Positions 56,529-64,000 of a DNA stretch of 64,000 bases are shown one piece after another. The DNA comes from CAMAVH01 sp046297835 (GTDB lineage: Bacteria; Pseudomonadota; Alphaproteobacteria; SMXQ01): the NCBI GenBank assembly GCA_046297835.1, contig JBKBHI010000003.1:124001-188000 (forward strand), written 5' to 3'. Each line of letters begins with the position of its first letter. Position 1 is the first letter of the stretch. The position numbers and the translations under genes are program-made. Under the pieces are notes generated by a model. That model saw nothing but the letters and a program-made list of their open reading frames with translations. It was not told where the DNA came from and did not search any database.

Positions 56529-57281
56529 ATGTCCGCCCCGCTTCTCGAAATTAAAGACCTGCACGCCAAGGTCGACGGCAAGGAAATCCTGCGCGGCCTG
56601 TCGCTGACGCTGGAAGCCGGCCAGGTGCACGCCATCATGGGCCCGAACGGCTCGGGCAAAAGCACCCTCTCCTACGTGCTCGCGGGCCGCGACGGCTACG
56701 AAGTCACCGGCGGCTCGGTCCTGTTCAAGGGCCAGGACCTGCTCGCCATGGAGACCGAGGAGCGCGCCCGCGCCGGCGTCTTCCTCGCCCTGCAATATCC
56801 GGTCGAGATTCCCGGCGTGCCGAACGCCACCTTCCTGAAATCGGCGGTCAACGCCGTGCGCGCCGCGCGCGGCGAGAACCCGCTCGACGCCATCGAATTC
56901 CTCAAGCGCGCCAAGGAAAAGCTCGCCGCGCTGAAGATGGACCAGGCGTTCCTGTCGCGCGCCGTCAACGTCGGATTCTCCGGCGGCGAGAAGAAGCGCA
57001 ACGACATCTTCCAGATGGCCATGCTGGAGCCAGCGCTCGCCATTCTCGACGAGACGGATTCGGGCCTCGACATCGACGCGCTGCGCGTCGTCTCCGAAGG
57101 CGTGAACGCGCTGCGTTCGCCCGAGCGCGCCCTGCTCGTGATCACCCACTATCAGCGCCTGCTCGATTACATCGTGCCGGACAAGGTGCACGTGCTGTCC
57201 AAGGGCCGCATCGTCAAGACCGGCGGCAAAGAACTCGCCATCGAGCTTGAAAGCACCGGCTATGCCGGCTTCGCGGCGTGA
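56529..57281 (+). CDS. sufC: Fe-S cluster assembly ATPase SufC
   Basis: ABC-type ATPase of the SUF scaffold that drives SufBD conformational change. It is 250 residues. Walker A GPNGSGKST lies at residues 38-46, the signature motif is FSGGEKKRNDIFQ and Walker B is LAILDETDSGLDID. The D-loop and the H-switch in VITHYQRLLDY are present. It follows sufB after 14 bases and precedes sufD by 10. Confidence 0.98.
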   Translation: MSAPLLEIKDLHAKVDGKEILRGLSLTLEAGQVHAIMGPNGSGKSTLSYVLAGRDGYEVTGGSVLFKGQDLLAMETEERARAGVFLALQYPVEIPGVPNATFLKSAVNAVRAARGENPLDAIEFLKRAKEKLAALKMDQAFLSRAVNVGFSGGEKKRNDIFQMAMLEPALAILDETDSGLDIDALRVVSEGVNALRSPERALLVITHYQRLLDYIVPDKVHVLSKGRIVKTGGKELAIELESTGYAGFAA

Positions 57282-57291
57282 GGAAGCGGGC

Positions 57292-58641
57292 ATGAGCGGC
57301 GCGGTCGCCATTCAGAGTAAAACGATGGGCGTGGCGGACGATTATCTCGGCCAGTATACGGCGCTGCGCCGCAGCCTGCCGGGCGCGGAGCTGCCCTGGC
57401 TGGCGAATCTTCGCGACGGCGCGGCGGCGCGTTTCCAGGCGAACGGCCTGCCGACCAGCGCCCTCGAAGCCTGGAAATTCACCCATCTCGACCAACTCGC
57501 CAAGCGCGTCTACGCGCCGGCCGAGACCGAAACCGAGGTGACGGCCGAGGAGATCGCCCATTTCCGCTTCGCCGGCCTGTGCGAAATCCTGCTCGTCTTC
57601 GTCGATGGCCGCTTTCGCGCCGACCTGTCCGATCCGCAGCTCGGCGACGCCGGCGCGCTGCCGGCCGGCGTCAGCGTCATGAGCCTGGCGCGCGCGCTCG
57701 CCAAATCGCCCGAACTGGTGCGCGCGCATCTCGCCGGCCCCGAGGCCGATCCCGCCCAGGCCCTCGCCGCGCTCAATCTGGCGCTGAGCTCGGACGGCGC
57801 GGTGATCCATCTCGCCGCCGGCGCCAAGCTGGAGCAGCCGTTGCATCTGCTGCATTTGAGCGGCGCTGACGGCGCGGCCAGCCATCTGCGCCATCTCGTC
57901 ATCGCCGAAGCGGGCAGCGCCGCCACTATCGTCGAGACCTTCGCCGCCTTGAGCGCCGCGCCCGCCTGGAGCAACACGGTGACGCAGGTCGCCGTCGCCG
58001 AGGATGCCGCCGTGCGCCATTACAAGGTGCAGACGGAGAGCGCGGAAGCGACCCACACCAGCGTCAGCGACGTGACGCTCGCCGCCCGCGCGCGCTACGA
58101 CAGCTTCGCTTTCGCCGCCGGCGGCGCGCTGTCGCGCCACGAAGCGCGCGCCAAACTGACCGGCGACGCGGCGGCCGCCACGCTCGACGGCGTCACGCTC
58201 GGCCGCGACCGCCAGCGGCTGGCGCAGCGCACCGACGTCGCGCATCTCGCCAAAAACACGACGCTGTCGGAAACCTACAAAAGCGTGCTCGACGGCCGCG
58301 CCCACGGCGCGTTCCTCGGCAAGATCCACGTCGCGCCCGGCGCGCGCGGCACCGACGCGCAGCAGTCGAACCGCAACCTGCTGCTGTCCGACCATGCTGT
58401 CGCCGACAGCAAGCCCGAGTTGGAAATCTATGCCGACGACGTGAAATGCGCGCACGGCGCGACCGTCGGCGACCTGGAGCGCGAGCCTTTGTTCTACCTG
58501 CGCGCGCGCGGCATCGGCGAGGCCGAGGCCCGCGCCCTGCTGATCGAAGCCTTCGCCGCCGAGCTGATCGACCGCATCGCCGACGAGCCGGCCCGCGCCC
58601 ATATCCGCAACCAGCTCACGCACTGGCTGGAGCAAAAATGA
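57292..58641 (+). CDS. sufD: Fe-S cluster assembly subunit SufD
   Basis: SufB paralogue that pairs with it in SufBC2D and is needed for iron acquisition. It is 449 residues. Typical segments are LPTSALEAWKFTHLDQLAK, ARLKLTGDAAAATLDGV-like barrel strands, HGAFLGKIHVAPGARGTDAQ and the late DDVKCAHGATVG with its conserved Cys-Ala-His. The ATG at 57292 with GAGGAAG upstream is preferred over a longer frame that starts inside sufC. Its TGA overlaps the sufS ATG. Confidence 0.96.
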   Translation: MSGAVAIQSKTMGVADDYLGQYTALRRSLPGAELPWLANLRDGAAARFQANGLPTSALEAWKFTHLDQLAKRVYAPAETETEVTAEEIAHFRFAGLCEILLVFVDGRFRADLSDPQLGDAGALPAGVSVMSLARALAKSPELVRAHLAGPEADPAQALAALNLALSSDGAVIHLAAGAKLEQPLHLLHLSGADGAASHLRHLVIAEAGSAATIVETFAALSAAPAWSNTVTQVAVAEDAAVRHYKVQTESAEATHTSVSDVTLAARARYDSFAFAAGGALSRHEARAKLTGDAAAATLDGVTLGRDRQRLAQRTDVAHLAKNTTLSETYKSVLDGRAHGAFLGKIHVAPGARGTDAQQSNRNLLLSDHAVADSKPELEIYADDVKCAHGATVGDLEREPLFYLRARGIGEAEARALLIEAFAAELIDRIADEPARAHIRNQLTHWLEQK

Positions 58642-59882
58642 ATACGCAACCCGCCATCATCCCGAACTTCGACGTCGAGGCGCTACGCCAGGAATTCCCG
58701 ATTCTCGCGCGCGAGATCCACGGCAAGCCGCTCGTGTTCCTCGATTCGGCCGCCAGCGCGCAGAAGCCACGCGTGGTGCTCGACAGCCTGCGCAAGACCT
58801 ACGAAGAGGAATATGCCAACGTCCATCGCGGCGTCTATTGGCTGAGCGCGACGGCGACCAAGAACTACGAAGGCGTGCGCAAGAAGCTCAAGAGCTACTT
58901 CAACGCCAAGGACGAACGCGAATTCGTCTTTACCAAGGGCACCACCGAAGGCATCAACCTGGTGGCGCAGAGCTGGGGCCGCGCGTTTCTGAAGGCCGGC
59001 GACGAAGTGCTGATCACCGCGCTGGAGCACCATTCCAACATCGTGCCGTGGCAGATGCTGCGCGACCAGATCGGCATCAAGCTGGTCGTCGCCCCCATCG
59101 ACCGGAACGGCAACCTGATCTGGGAGGAGTTCGAGAAGCGGCTTTCTGCCAAGACCAAGCTGGTCTCGGTGGCGCATGTCTCGAATGCGCTCGGCACCAT
59201 CCTGCCGATCGAGAAGATCGTGCGCGCCGGCCATGCCGTCGGCGCCAAGGTGCTGATCGACGGCGCCCAGGGCGCGCCACATACGCGCGTTGATCTGCAA
59301 GCGCTCGACGCCGACTTCTACGCTTTCTCCGGCCACAAGCTCTACGGGCCGACCGGCACCGGCGCGCTGTGGGGCAAGAAGGCTCTGCTCGACGCCATGC
59401 CGCCCTGGCAGGGCGGCGGCGACATGATCAAGTCGGTGAGCTTCGAGAAAACCGATTACGCCGACGTGCCCGCCAAATTCGAGGCCGGCACGCCGAACAT
59501 CGCCGACGTCGTCGCCATGGGCGCGGCCATCGACTGGCTCGCCGGCCTGCCGTGGGACGCCATCGAGGCCCATGAGGCCGATGTGCTGGCCTATGGCACC
59601 GGCCTGCTCAAGGCCATCCCCGGCCTGCGGCTGATCGGCGAGGCCGACCATAAGGCCGGCGTCATGTCCTTCGTGCTCGAGGGGGTGCATCCGCACGACA
59701 TCGGCACCATATTGGATCAAGAGGGAGTCGCCGTGCGCGCCGGCAACCATTGCGCCGAACCCGTGATGGAGTTCTTCGGCGTGCCGGGCACCGCCCGCGC
59801 TTCCCTCGGCATGTACAGCACCCGCGCGGAGATGGACGCCTTGGCGGCGGCCATCCGCAAGGTGCAGGAGATTTTCGCCTGA
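58638..59882 (+). CDS. sufS: cysteine desulfurase SufS
   Basis: PLP enzyme that mobilises sulfur from cysteine as a persulfide for cluster assembly. It is 414 residues, type II. The PLP lysine is Lys234 (SGHKLYGPTG) and the persulfide cysteine is Cys372 (GNHCAEPVM), spaced 138 as in E. coli SufS. The histidine pair ALEHHSNIVPW near residue 135 is also seen. ATGA coupling with sufD, and the TGATG overlap with sufU, indicate tight translation linkage. Confidence 0.97.
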   Translation: MNTQPAIIPNFDVEALRQEFPILAREIHGKPLVFLDSAASAQKPRVVLDSLRKTYEEEYANVHRGVYWLSATATKNYEGVRKKLKSYFNAKDEREFVFTKGTTEGINLVAQSWGRAFLKAGDEVLITALEHHSNIVPWQMLRDQIGIKLVVAPIDRNGNLIWEEFEKRLSAKTKLVSVAHVSNALGTILPIEKIVRAGHAVGAKVLIDGAQGAPHTRVDLQALDADFYAFSGHKLYGPTGTGALWGKKALLDAMPPWQGGGDMIKSVSFEKTDYADVPAKFEAGTPNIADVVAMGAAIDWLAGLPWDAIEAHEADVLAYGTGLLKAIPGLRLIGEADHKAGVMSFVLEGVHPHDIGTILDQEGVAVRAGNHCAEPVMEFFGVPGTARASLGMYSTRAEMDALAAAIRKVQEIFA

Positions 59883-60355
59883 TGTCCGACCTGCGCGACC
59901 TGTACCAGGAAGTGATCCTGGACCATTCGAAGAGGCCACGGAATTTCGGCCCGCTGGAGAGCGCCAATCACGAGGCCAAAGGCCACAATCCGCTATGCGG
60001 CGACCGCGTGACCGTGTTCCTGCAGGTCGGCGACAACGGCTTGGTCGGCGACGCGCATTTTCAGGGCTCGGGCTGCGCCATCTCGATGGCCTCGGCCTCG
60101 CTGATGACCGAGCTGGTCAAGGGCAAGACGGTCGACGAGGCCAAGGCCCTGTTCGGCAAATTCCACGCCATCGTCACCGGCGAGGACGAGCCGACCGGCA
60201 CACAAGCGGACAAGGTCAGCGCCGACGACATGGACCGGCTGGAGCCGCTGACCGGCGTGAAGGAATTTCCGATGCGCGTGAAATGCGCCACCCTGCCCTG
60301 GCACACGTTCGTCGCCGCATTGGACGACAAGAAAGCCCCCGTGGCGACCGAATGA
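59882..60355 (+). CDS. sufU: SufU-type Fe-S scaffold / sulfur-transfer protein
   Basis: A 157-residue IscU-fold protein in its SufU form: it takes sulfur from SufS and holds a zinc ion. Ligands Cys39, Asp41 (NPLCGD), Cys65 (GSGCAIS) and Cys135 (VKCATLPW) are present. The insertion between the second and third cysteines (about 95-130, VTGEDEPTGTQADKV) is the SufU hallmark versus IscU. Its ATG shares one base with the sufS stop. The alphaproteobacterial suf operons that carry sufU instead of sufE are consistent with this. Confidence 0.95.
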   Translation: MSDLRDLYQEVILDHSKRPRNFGPLESANHEAKGHNPLCGDRVTVFLQVGDNGLVGDAHFQGSGCAISMASASLMTELVKGKTVDEAKALFGKFHAIVTGEDEPTGTQADKVSADDMDRLEPLTGVKEFPMRVKCATLPWHTFVAALDDKKAPVATE

Positions 60356-60729
60356 ACGGTGACCGAATGAGTGAAGACGTCAAAACCGAATCCGCCGTCG
60401 AACCGCCGGCGCAGAACGACGAGGGCCTGTCGCTGAGCGACAAGGTCGTGCGCGTGCTCAACACGATCCACGATCCGGAAATTCCGGTGAACATCTACGA
60501 GCTCGGCCTGGTCTACGACGTCGACGTCGCCCAAGACGGCGAAGTGACCATCACTATGACGCTGACGACGCCGAACTGCCCCGTCGCCGGCTCGATGCCC
60601 GCCGAGGTCGAAACCAAGGTCGCCGCCATCGAAGGCGTCACCAAGGCGCATGTGAACCTCGTGTGGGAGCCGACCTGGACGCCCGAGCGCATGTCCGAGG
60701 CGGCGAAACTGGAATTGGGTTGGCTGTAA
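60352..60729 (+). CDS. SUF-linked DUF59/MIP18-family protein
   Basis: A protein of 125 residues (120 if the second ATG at 60367 is used) with a MIP18 domain: LNTIHDPEIPVNIYELGLVYD, TMTLTTPNCPVAGSMP with the conserved Cys, and VNLVWEPTWTPERMSE. Relatives (SufT, PaaD) help mature Fe-S proteins. The start is ambiguous: the GACCGAATGA sequence is repeated, giving ATG codons at 60352, overlapping the sufU stop as ATGA, and at 60367. It is placed between sufU and sufA. Confidence 0.93.
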   Translation: MNGDRMSEDVKTESAVEPPAQNDEGLSLSDKVVRVLNTIHDPEIPVNIYELGLVYDVDVAQDGEVTITMTLTTPNCPVAGSMPAEVETKVAAIEGVTKAHVNLVWEPTWTPERMSEAAKLELGWL

Positions 60730-60746
60730 GCCATCAGGAGAGAGCG

Positions 60747-61148
60747 ATGAGCGACATCACTGCCGGCAATGCGAACACGCCGAAGCCCGCGCCCACCGTC
60801 AAGCCAGAACGGGCGCGCCCCAAGCCTGTCACGCTGACAGAGGCCGCCGCCGAGCGCGTGCGCCAGATCATCGCCAAGAGCGAGGGCAAGGCCTCGATGC
60901 TCAAGATCAGCGTCGATTCGAAGGGCTGCTCGGGTCATTCCTATGTGCTCGATTACGCCAGCGAAGCCGGCCCGCTCGACGAGAAGGTCGAGGACAAGGG
61001 CGTGACGATCCTGATCGACCCGAAGGCGGCGCTCTTCATCTTCGGCACCGAGATCGACTACGTCAGCGAAAAGCTGAAGTCCGGCTTCACCTTCAGCAAT
61101 CCGAACGAAAAAGGCCGCTGCGGCTGCGGCGAGAGCTTCAGCGTCTAG
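60747..61148 (+). CDS. sufA: A-type Fe-S carrier protein SufA
   Basis: Delivers Fe-S clusters to target apo-proteins. It is 133 residues, with a disordered N-terminal extension of 25 residues in front of the HesB/IscA fold. Three ligands are in place: Cys61 (SKGCSGHSY), Cys125 and Cys127 (GRCGCGESF). A CAGGAG ribosome site is seven bases upstream of the ATG at 60747. It ends the suf operon, just before an EcfG promoter. Confidence 0.96.
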   Translation: MSDITAGNANTPKPAPTVKPERARPKPVTLTEAAAERVRQIIAKSEGKASMLKISVDSKGCSGHSYVLDYASEAGPLDEKVEDKGVTILIDPKAALFIFGTEIDYVSEKLKSGFTFSNPNEKGRCGCGESFSV

Positions 61149-61153
61149 TTCCC

Positions 61154-61178
61154 GGAACGCGCCGACATTAAGGTCGTT
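61154..61178 (+). promoter_or_regulatory. EcfG-type general stress promoter
   Basis: GGAAC (61154-61158), 16 bases, CGTT (61175-61178): the same exact pattern as at 43316. It starts six bases after the sufA stop and 24 bases before the next ATG, so the leader is very short (about 18 bases). Confidence 0.82.
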
Positions 61179-61201
61179 GCCTCCTTAAGAAAGGAGGCCC
61201 C

Positions 61202-61363
61202 ATGCCCGAAGGACTCTGGTCGCTCGCCGTCATCGCCGGCCCCATCGCGCTCGCCATCGCCCTCGTGTTCGGCATCGTCCGCTGGCGGCGGCGCACGCCC
61301 GCCGAGAAAGCCCGCACCGAGCAAGCCACGCGCGAGAATTATGGCAAAGTGCGCAAGGACTGA
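61202..61363 (+). CDS. small single-pass membrane protein, 53 residues
   Basis: A short, well-formed gene with a perfect AGGAGG five bases before the ATG. The protein has one hydrophobic helix (SLAVIAGPIALAIALVFGIV, about residues 7-26), then a basic RWRRR stop-transfer stretch and a polar, charged cytosolic tail ending YGKVRKD. I recognise no family name. Immediately upstream is an EcfG-type promoter, so it should be made during general stress. It lies between the suf operon and the ThDP enzyme and is not overlapped by other genes. Confidence 0.8.
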   Translation: MPEGLWSLAVIAGPIALAIALVFGIVRWRRRTPAEKARTEQATRENYGKVRKD

Positions 61364-61511
61364 GCGAATCGCCGATGCCGCGCGCATCGGTTCATAAAGC
61401 GCACCCCCGGATTGAACCTGATGCAACAATCGGCGGGAGAAACGCTGGACATCCCGCCGCCCCGCCTGGAATCTGCGCCATCTTCCATTGACCGCAGCAG
61501 GCAGGACCCGG

Positions 61512-63305
61512 ATGGCTTCCGAAACGACGCGCCACACCAGCACCGACGACATTCCGACCGGCCTGACCGACGCGCCCGCGCCGGTCTACGGCTCGGACCA
61601 TATGGCGCAGCTGCTGCGCGATTTCGGCTTCAAGCACGCTTTCGTCATGCCCGGCTCCAGCTTCCGCGGCCTGCACGATTCGATGGTCAACCATCTGAAG
61701 AACGCCGATCCGCAGATCATCCTCGCGCCGCACGAGATGGTCGCCGTCGCCATGGCGCACGGCTATTCCAAGGCGACCAACGATCTCAGCCTTTGCATCC
61801 TGCACAATCTCGTCGGCCTGATGAGCGGCTCGATGAGCATCTTCAACGCCTATTGCGACCAGACGCCGATCATGATCCTCGGCGGCAGCGGTCCGGCCAA
61901 CCCCGACAAGCGTCGCCTGATCGATTGGGCCCATAGCGCCGGCACGCAGAGCGAGTTGGTGCGCTCCTTCGTCAAATGGACCGACGAGCCGCCGACCCTG
62001 CAGGCCACCTTCGATTCGCTCGCCCTCGCCCAGCGCAAAGCGATGACCGCGCCGCGCGGTCCCGTCTATCTCTCGATCGACGCCGACGTGCAGGAAGACG
62101 AAGCGCCGGGCGTGACATTGCCCAAGGTCCGCGCGGCCCGCGACGCCGCGCCGCCGCCGATCCATCCGAACGTCGACGCGCTCGAAGCGGTCGCGCAGGC
62201 GCTGGTCGCCGCCAAGCTGCCGCTGATCATCGGCGGCCGCTTCGGCCTCGACGCCGCCGTCACCGCGCCGCTCACCGAGCTGGTCGAGCTGACCGGCGCG
62301 GCCTATCAGGACGACCGCAACATCGTCTGCCTCGCCAGCACCCATCCGCAGAACCTCAACGGCGACAAGAAGCTGCGCGGCGAAGCCGACCTGATCGTCG
62401 CCTTCGACTGCCAGGACCGCGTCTCGCTGATGAAGCGCAGCAGCGACCGCAGCGCCGTCGGCAAGGCCGCGACGCTGTCCGATGGCGCGAAGCTCGTCGA
62501 CATTTCGATGAACGACTTTTTCGGCAATTCCTGGACCTACTTCGCCGGCCCGCTGCCCGAGATCGACATCCAGATCCATGCCGATCCGCTGACCACGCTG
62601 CGCCTGCTATTGGCGCGCGTCAAAGCGCTGAAGCCGAAGGCCGCGCCCGAGCGCGTCAAGGCGTTGGCCGCGCGCCACGACGCCATGGTCAAAGCCAAGC
62701 GCGACAAGGCCGAAAAGCAATGGGGCCAAACGCCGATCCTGCTCGAACGCATGACCCACGAGCTTTACGAGACCGTGCGCGATGACGATTGGCATCTCGT
62801 GGTGCGCAACCACCGCAGCTGGTGCGACGCCCATTGGCCGATCGACCGCGCCGGCCGCTATCTCGGCGGCGACGGCGGCGGCGGCGTCGGCTACGGCGCG
62901 GGCGCGGCGGTCGGCGCGGCCCTGGCGCTCAAGGGCACCGGCGCGCTGCCGGTCGCCATCGTCGGCGACGGCGATTATCTCATGAGCATCGGCGCGCTAT
63001 GGACGGCCGCGCATTACGAGATCCCGCTGCTGCTGGTGATCGCCAACAACCAGACCTGGGGCAACGACGAGGTGCACCAGCGCGAAGTGGCGCATCAGCG
63101 CCAGCGGCCGGTGGAGAACGCGCATATCGGCTTGCGCATGGCCGACCCGGGCGTCGATCTGACCGCCAGCGCCAAGAGCTTCGGCGTGTGGGCCAAAGGG
63201 CCGATCAGCGATCCCGATCAGCTCAAGGCGGTGTTCGCCGAAGCGGCGGCGGTCGTGCGCGGCGGCAAGCCCGCCATCGTCGAAGTGCGCACCGCGCTAC
63301 GTTGA
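61512..63305 (+). CDS. ThDP-dependent enzyme, acetolactate synthase/benzoylformate decarboxylase family
   Basis: A 597-residue thiamin-diphosphate enzyme of the acetolactate synthase/oxalyl-CoA/phenylpyruvate decarboxylase family. Glu75 (LAPHEMVAVAMAHGYSK) is the ThDP-activating glutamate. The ThDP/Mg motif runs from GDGDYLMSIG near residue 485 to IANNQTWGN. It has the standard PYR, TPP-binding middle and PP domains. There is no small subunit next to it, so it is unlikely to be the biosynthetic IlvB. A decarboxylase or lyase of keto acids is likely; substrate unknown. The ATG at 61512 is preferred to an upstream one. Confidence 0.92.
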   Translation: MASETTRHTSTDDIPTGLTDAPAPVYGSDHMAQLLRDFGFKHAFVMPGSSFRGLHDSMVNHLKNADPQIILAPHEMVAVAMAHGYSKATNDLSLCILHNLVGLMSGSMSIFNAYCDQTPIMILGGSGPANPDKRRLIDWAHSAGTQSELVRSFVKWTDEPPTLQATFDSLALAQRKAMTAPRGPVYLSIDADVQEDEAPGVTLPKVRAARDAAPPPIHPNVDALEAVAQALVAAKLPLIIGGRFGLDAAVTAPLTELVELTGAAYQDDRNIVCLASTHPQNLNGDKKLRGEADLIVAFDCQDRVSLMKRSSDRSAVGKAATLSDGAKLVDISMNDFFGNSWTYFAGPLPEIDIQIHADPLTTLRLLLARVKALKPKAAPERVKALAARHDAMVKAKRDKAEKQWGQTPILLERMTHELYETVRDDDWHLVVRNHRSWCDAHWPIDRAGRYLGGDGGGGVGYGAGAAVGAALALKGTGALPVAIVGDGDYLMSIGALWTAAHYEIPLLLVIANNQTWGNDEVHQREVAHQRQRPVENAHIGLRMADPGVDLTASAKSFGVWAKGPISDPDQLKAVFAEAAAVVRGGKPAIVEVRTALR

Positions 63306-63309
63306 TGGA

Positions 63310-64000
63310 TTAAGCGGAGAGCCGCTCCGGCAGCGGCTCTCCGGCGCGCCAATCGAGCGCCGAGGCCGGCAAGGCTTCGAGCGCGCGCATCATCACCTCG
63401 ACGCCGGCCGTGTCCAGCACCGCGCCTTCGGTCAGGATGCGCCGCCAAGTCCGCGCGCGCGGCGCGCCGTTGAACAGGCCGAGGATGTGGCGCGTCATAT
63501 GGCGCAGAAACGTGCCCTTCTCGCGCTCGGTCTGCGCGTAAAGCATGAATTTTTCCATGATCTCGCGCCGCGACGGCACGGGCGCCGACGTCTCGCCGAA
63601 CACCAGCCGGTCGGCTTCGGCCAGCATGTAAGGCGTCTCGTAAGCGCCACGACCGATCATCACGCCATCCACGACGCGCAGATGCTCCAGCGCCGCGTCG
63701 AGCGAGCGCACGCCGCCGTTGAGGATGAACTCGTAATCCGGGAAATCGGCCTTGAGCCGCGCCACGGTCGGATAGGACAGCGGCGGAATTTCCCGGTTCT
63801 CTTTCGGGCTGAGGCCCGAGAGCCACGCCTTGCGCGCATGGACCGTGAAACTGGTCACGCCCGATTCGCCGACCGTCGCCACGAAATTTTGCAGCGCCTC
63901 GTAGCTGTCGGCCTCGTCGACGCCGATGCGATGCTTCACCGTGACGGGAACGGCGACGGCGGCGCGCATGGCGGCGAGGCAGTCGCGCACCAGTTCCGGC
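63310..64000 (-). CDS. dusA: tRNA-dihydrouridine synthase A, partial (5' end outside window)
   Basis: FMN enzyme that reduces uridine 20/20a in the tRNA D-loop. The last 230 residues are in the window and the N-terminal part, with the catalytic cysteine, is beyond position 64000. Visible family marks are TVKHRIGVDEADSYE, HARKAWLSGLSPKENREIPP (typical of DusA), FILNGGVRSLDAALEH, DGVMIGRGAYETPY and RHILGLFNGAPRAR. It is convergent with the ThDP gene, the stop codons lying four bases apart. No terminator is seen between them. Confidence 0.95.
   Translation of the reverse strand, partial: PELVRDCLAAMRAAVAVPVTVKHRIGVDEADSYEALQNFVATVGESGVTSFTVHARKAWLSGLSPKENREIPPLSYPTVARLKADFPDYEFILNGGVRSLDAALEHLRVVDGVMIGRGAYETPYMLAEADRLVFGETSAPVPSRREIMEKFMLYAQTEREKGTFLRHMTRHILGLFNGAPRARTWRRILTEGAVLDTAGVEVMMRALEALPASALDWRAGEPLPERLSA

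Noticed and set aside
61512..63305. ThDP enzyme considered as biosynthetic acetolactate synthase (ilvB)
   Set aside because: No small subunit gene follows and the sequence around the substrate site does not show ilvB-specific patterns.

Overview
The window is GC-rich (about two-thirds G+C by eye) and comes from an alphaproteobacterium, most likely Hyphomicrobiales (Rhizobiales). The evidence is gene order: a 14-gene nuoA-N operon with separate nuoC and nuoD followed by birA, the block tig-clpP-clpX-lon-hupB, glnB-glnA behind a sigma-54 promoter, a suf operon led by an Rrf2 regulator, and two GGAAC-N16-CGTT promoters of the EcfG general stress type. The family cannot be fixed from the sequence alone. 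I see no insertion sequence, integrase, prophage, CRISPR array or rRNA gene.

Layout. 1-14522 (minus): nuoA to nuoN, then the start of birA. 14901-16142 (minus): tRNA-Asp, a cysteine-less relative of the Asp/Glu racemase and arylmalonate decarboxylase superfamily, and tRNA-Val. 16143-23379 (minus): hupB, lon, clpX, clpP, tig and tRNA-Leu, a protein quality-control block in which trigger factor carries a histidine-rich insert. 23552-26015 (minus): two small hypothetical genes and nnr (NAD(P)HX repair).

26195-35728 is an accessory catabolic region. It holds a DadA-like oxidase, a YciI-like protein, an IclR regulator with a perfect 20-bp palindrome upstream, a type I extradiol dioxygenase, two fumarylacetoacetate-hydrolase (FAH) family enzymes, an MhpA-like flavin hydroxylase, a solitary TctC-type binding protein and an ACMSD-like amidohydrolase. 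Together these could hydroxylate an aromatic ring, cleave it in the meta position and hydrolyse or decarboxylate the product. 35855-40892 holds a Cache/PAS hybrid histidine kinase, an HtrA-PDZ protein that has lost its catalytic triad, a secreted tail-collar protein, a nitroreductase and tRNA-His.

41217-43247 is glnB-glnA. 43316-44289 is a membrane protein under an EcfG-type promoter. 44438-49510 holds parE, two tandem paralogous lipoproteins and a DEAD-box helicase. 49711-52833 is a second catabolic group (TauD-like dioxygenase, FAH enzyme, MDR oxidoreductase), followed by folE and an SDR protein lacking the catalytic tyrosine.

54496-61148 is the SUF iron-sulfur assembly operon: regulator, sufB, C, D, S, U, T-like and A. 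An almost canonical type 1 IscR-like operator sits at its promoter. It is followed by a 53-residue membrane protein with its own EcfG-type promoter, a two-in-one-chain ThDP enzyme, and the 3' part of dusA running off the right edge.

The core blocks (nuo, lon/clp/tig, suf, gln) are ordinary. The points most worth following are the metal-binding insert in trigger factor, the pseudoprotease, the two EcfG-driven membrane proteins, the IclR-controlled aromatic cluster, and the two families that have lost their catalytic residues.
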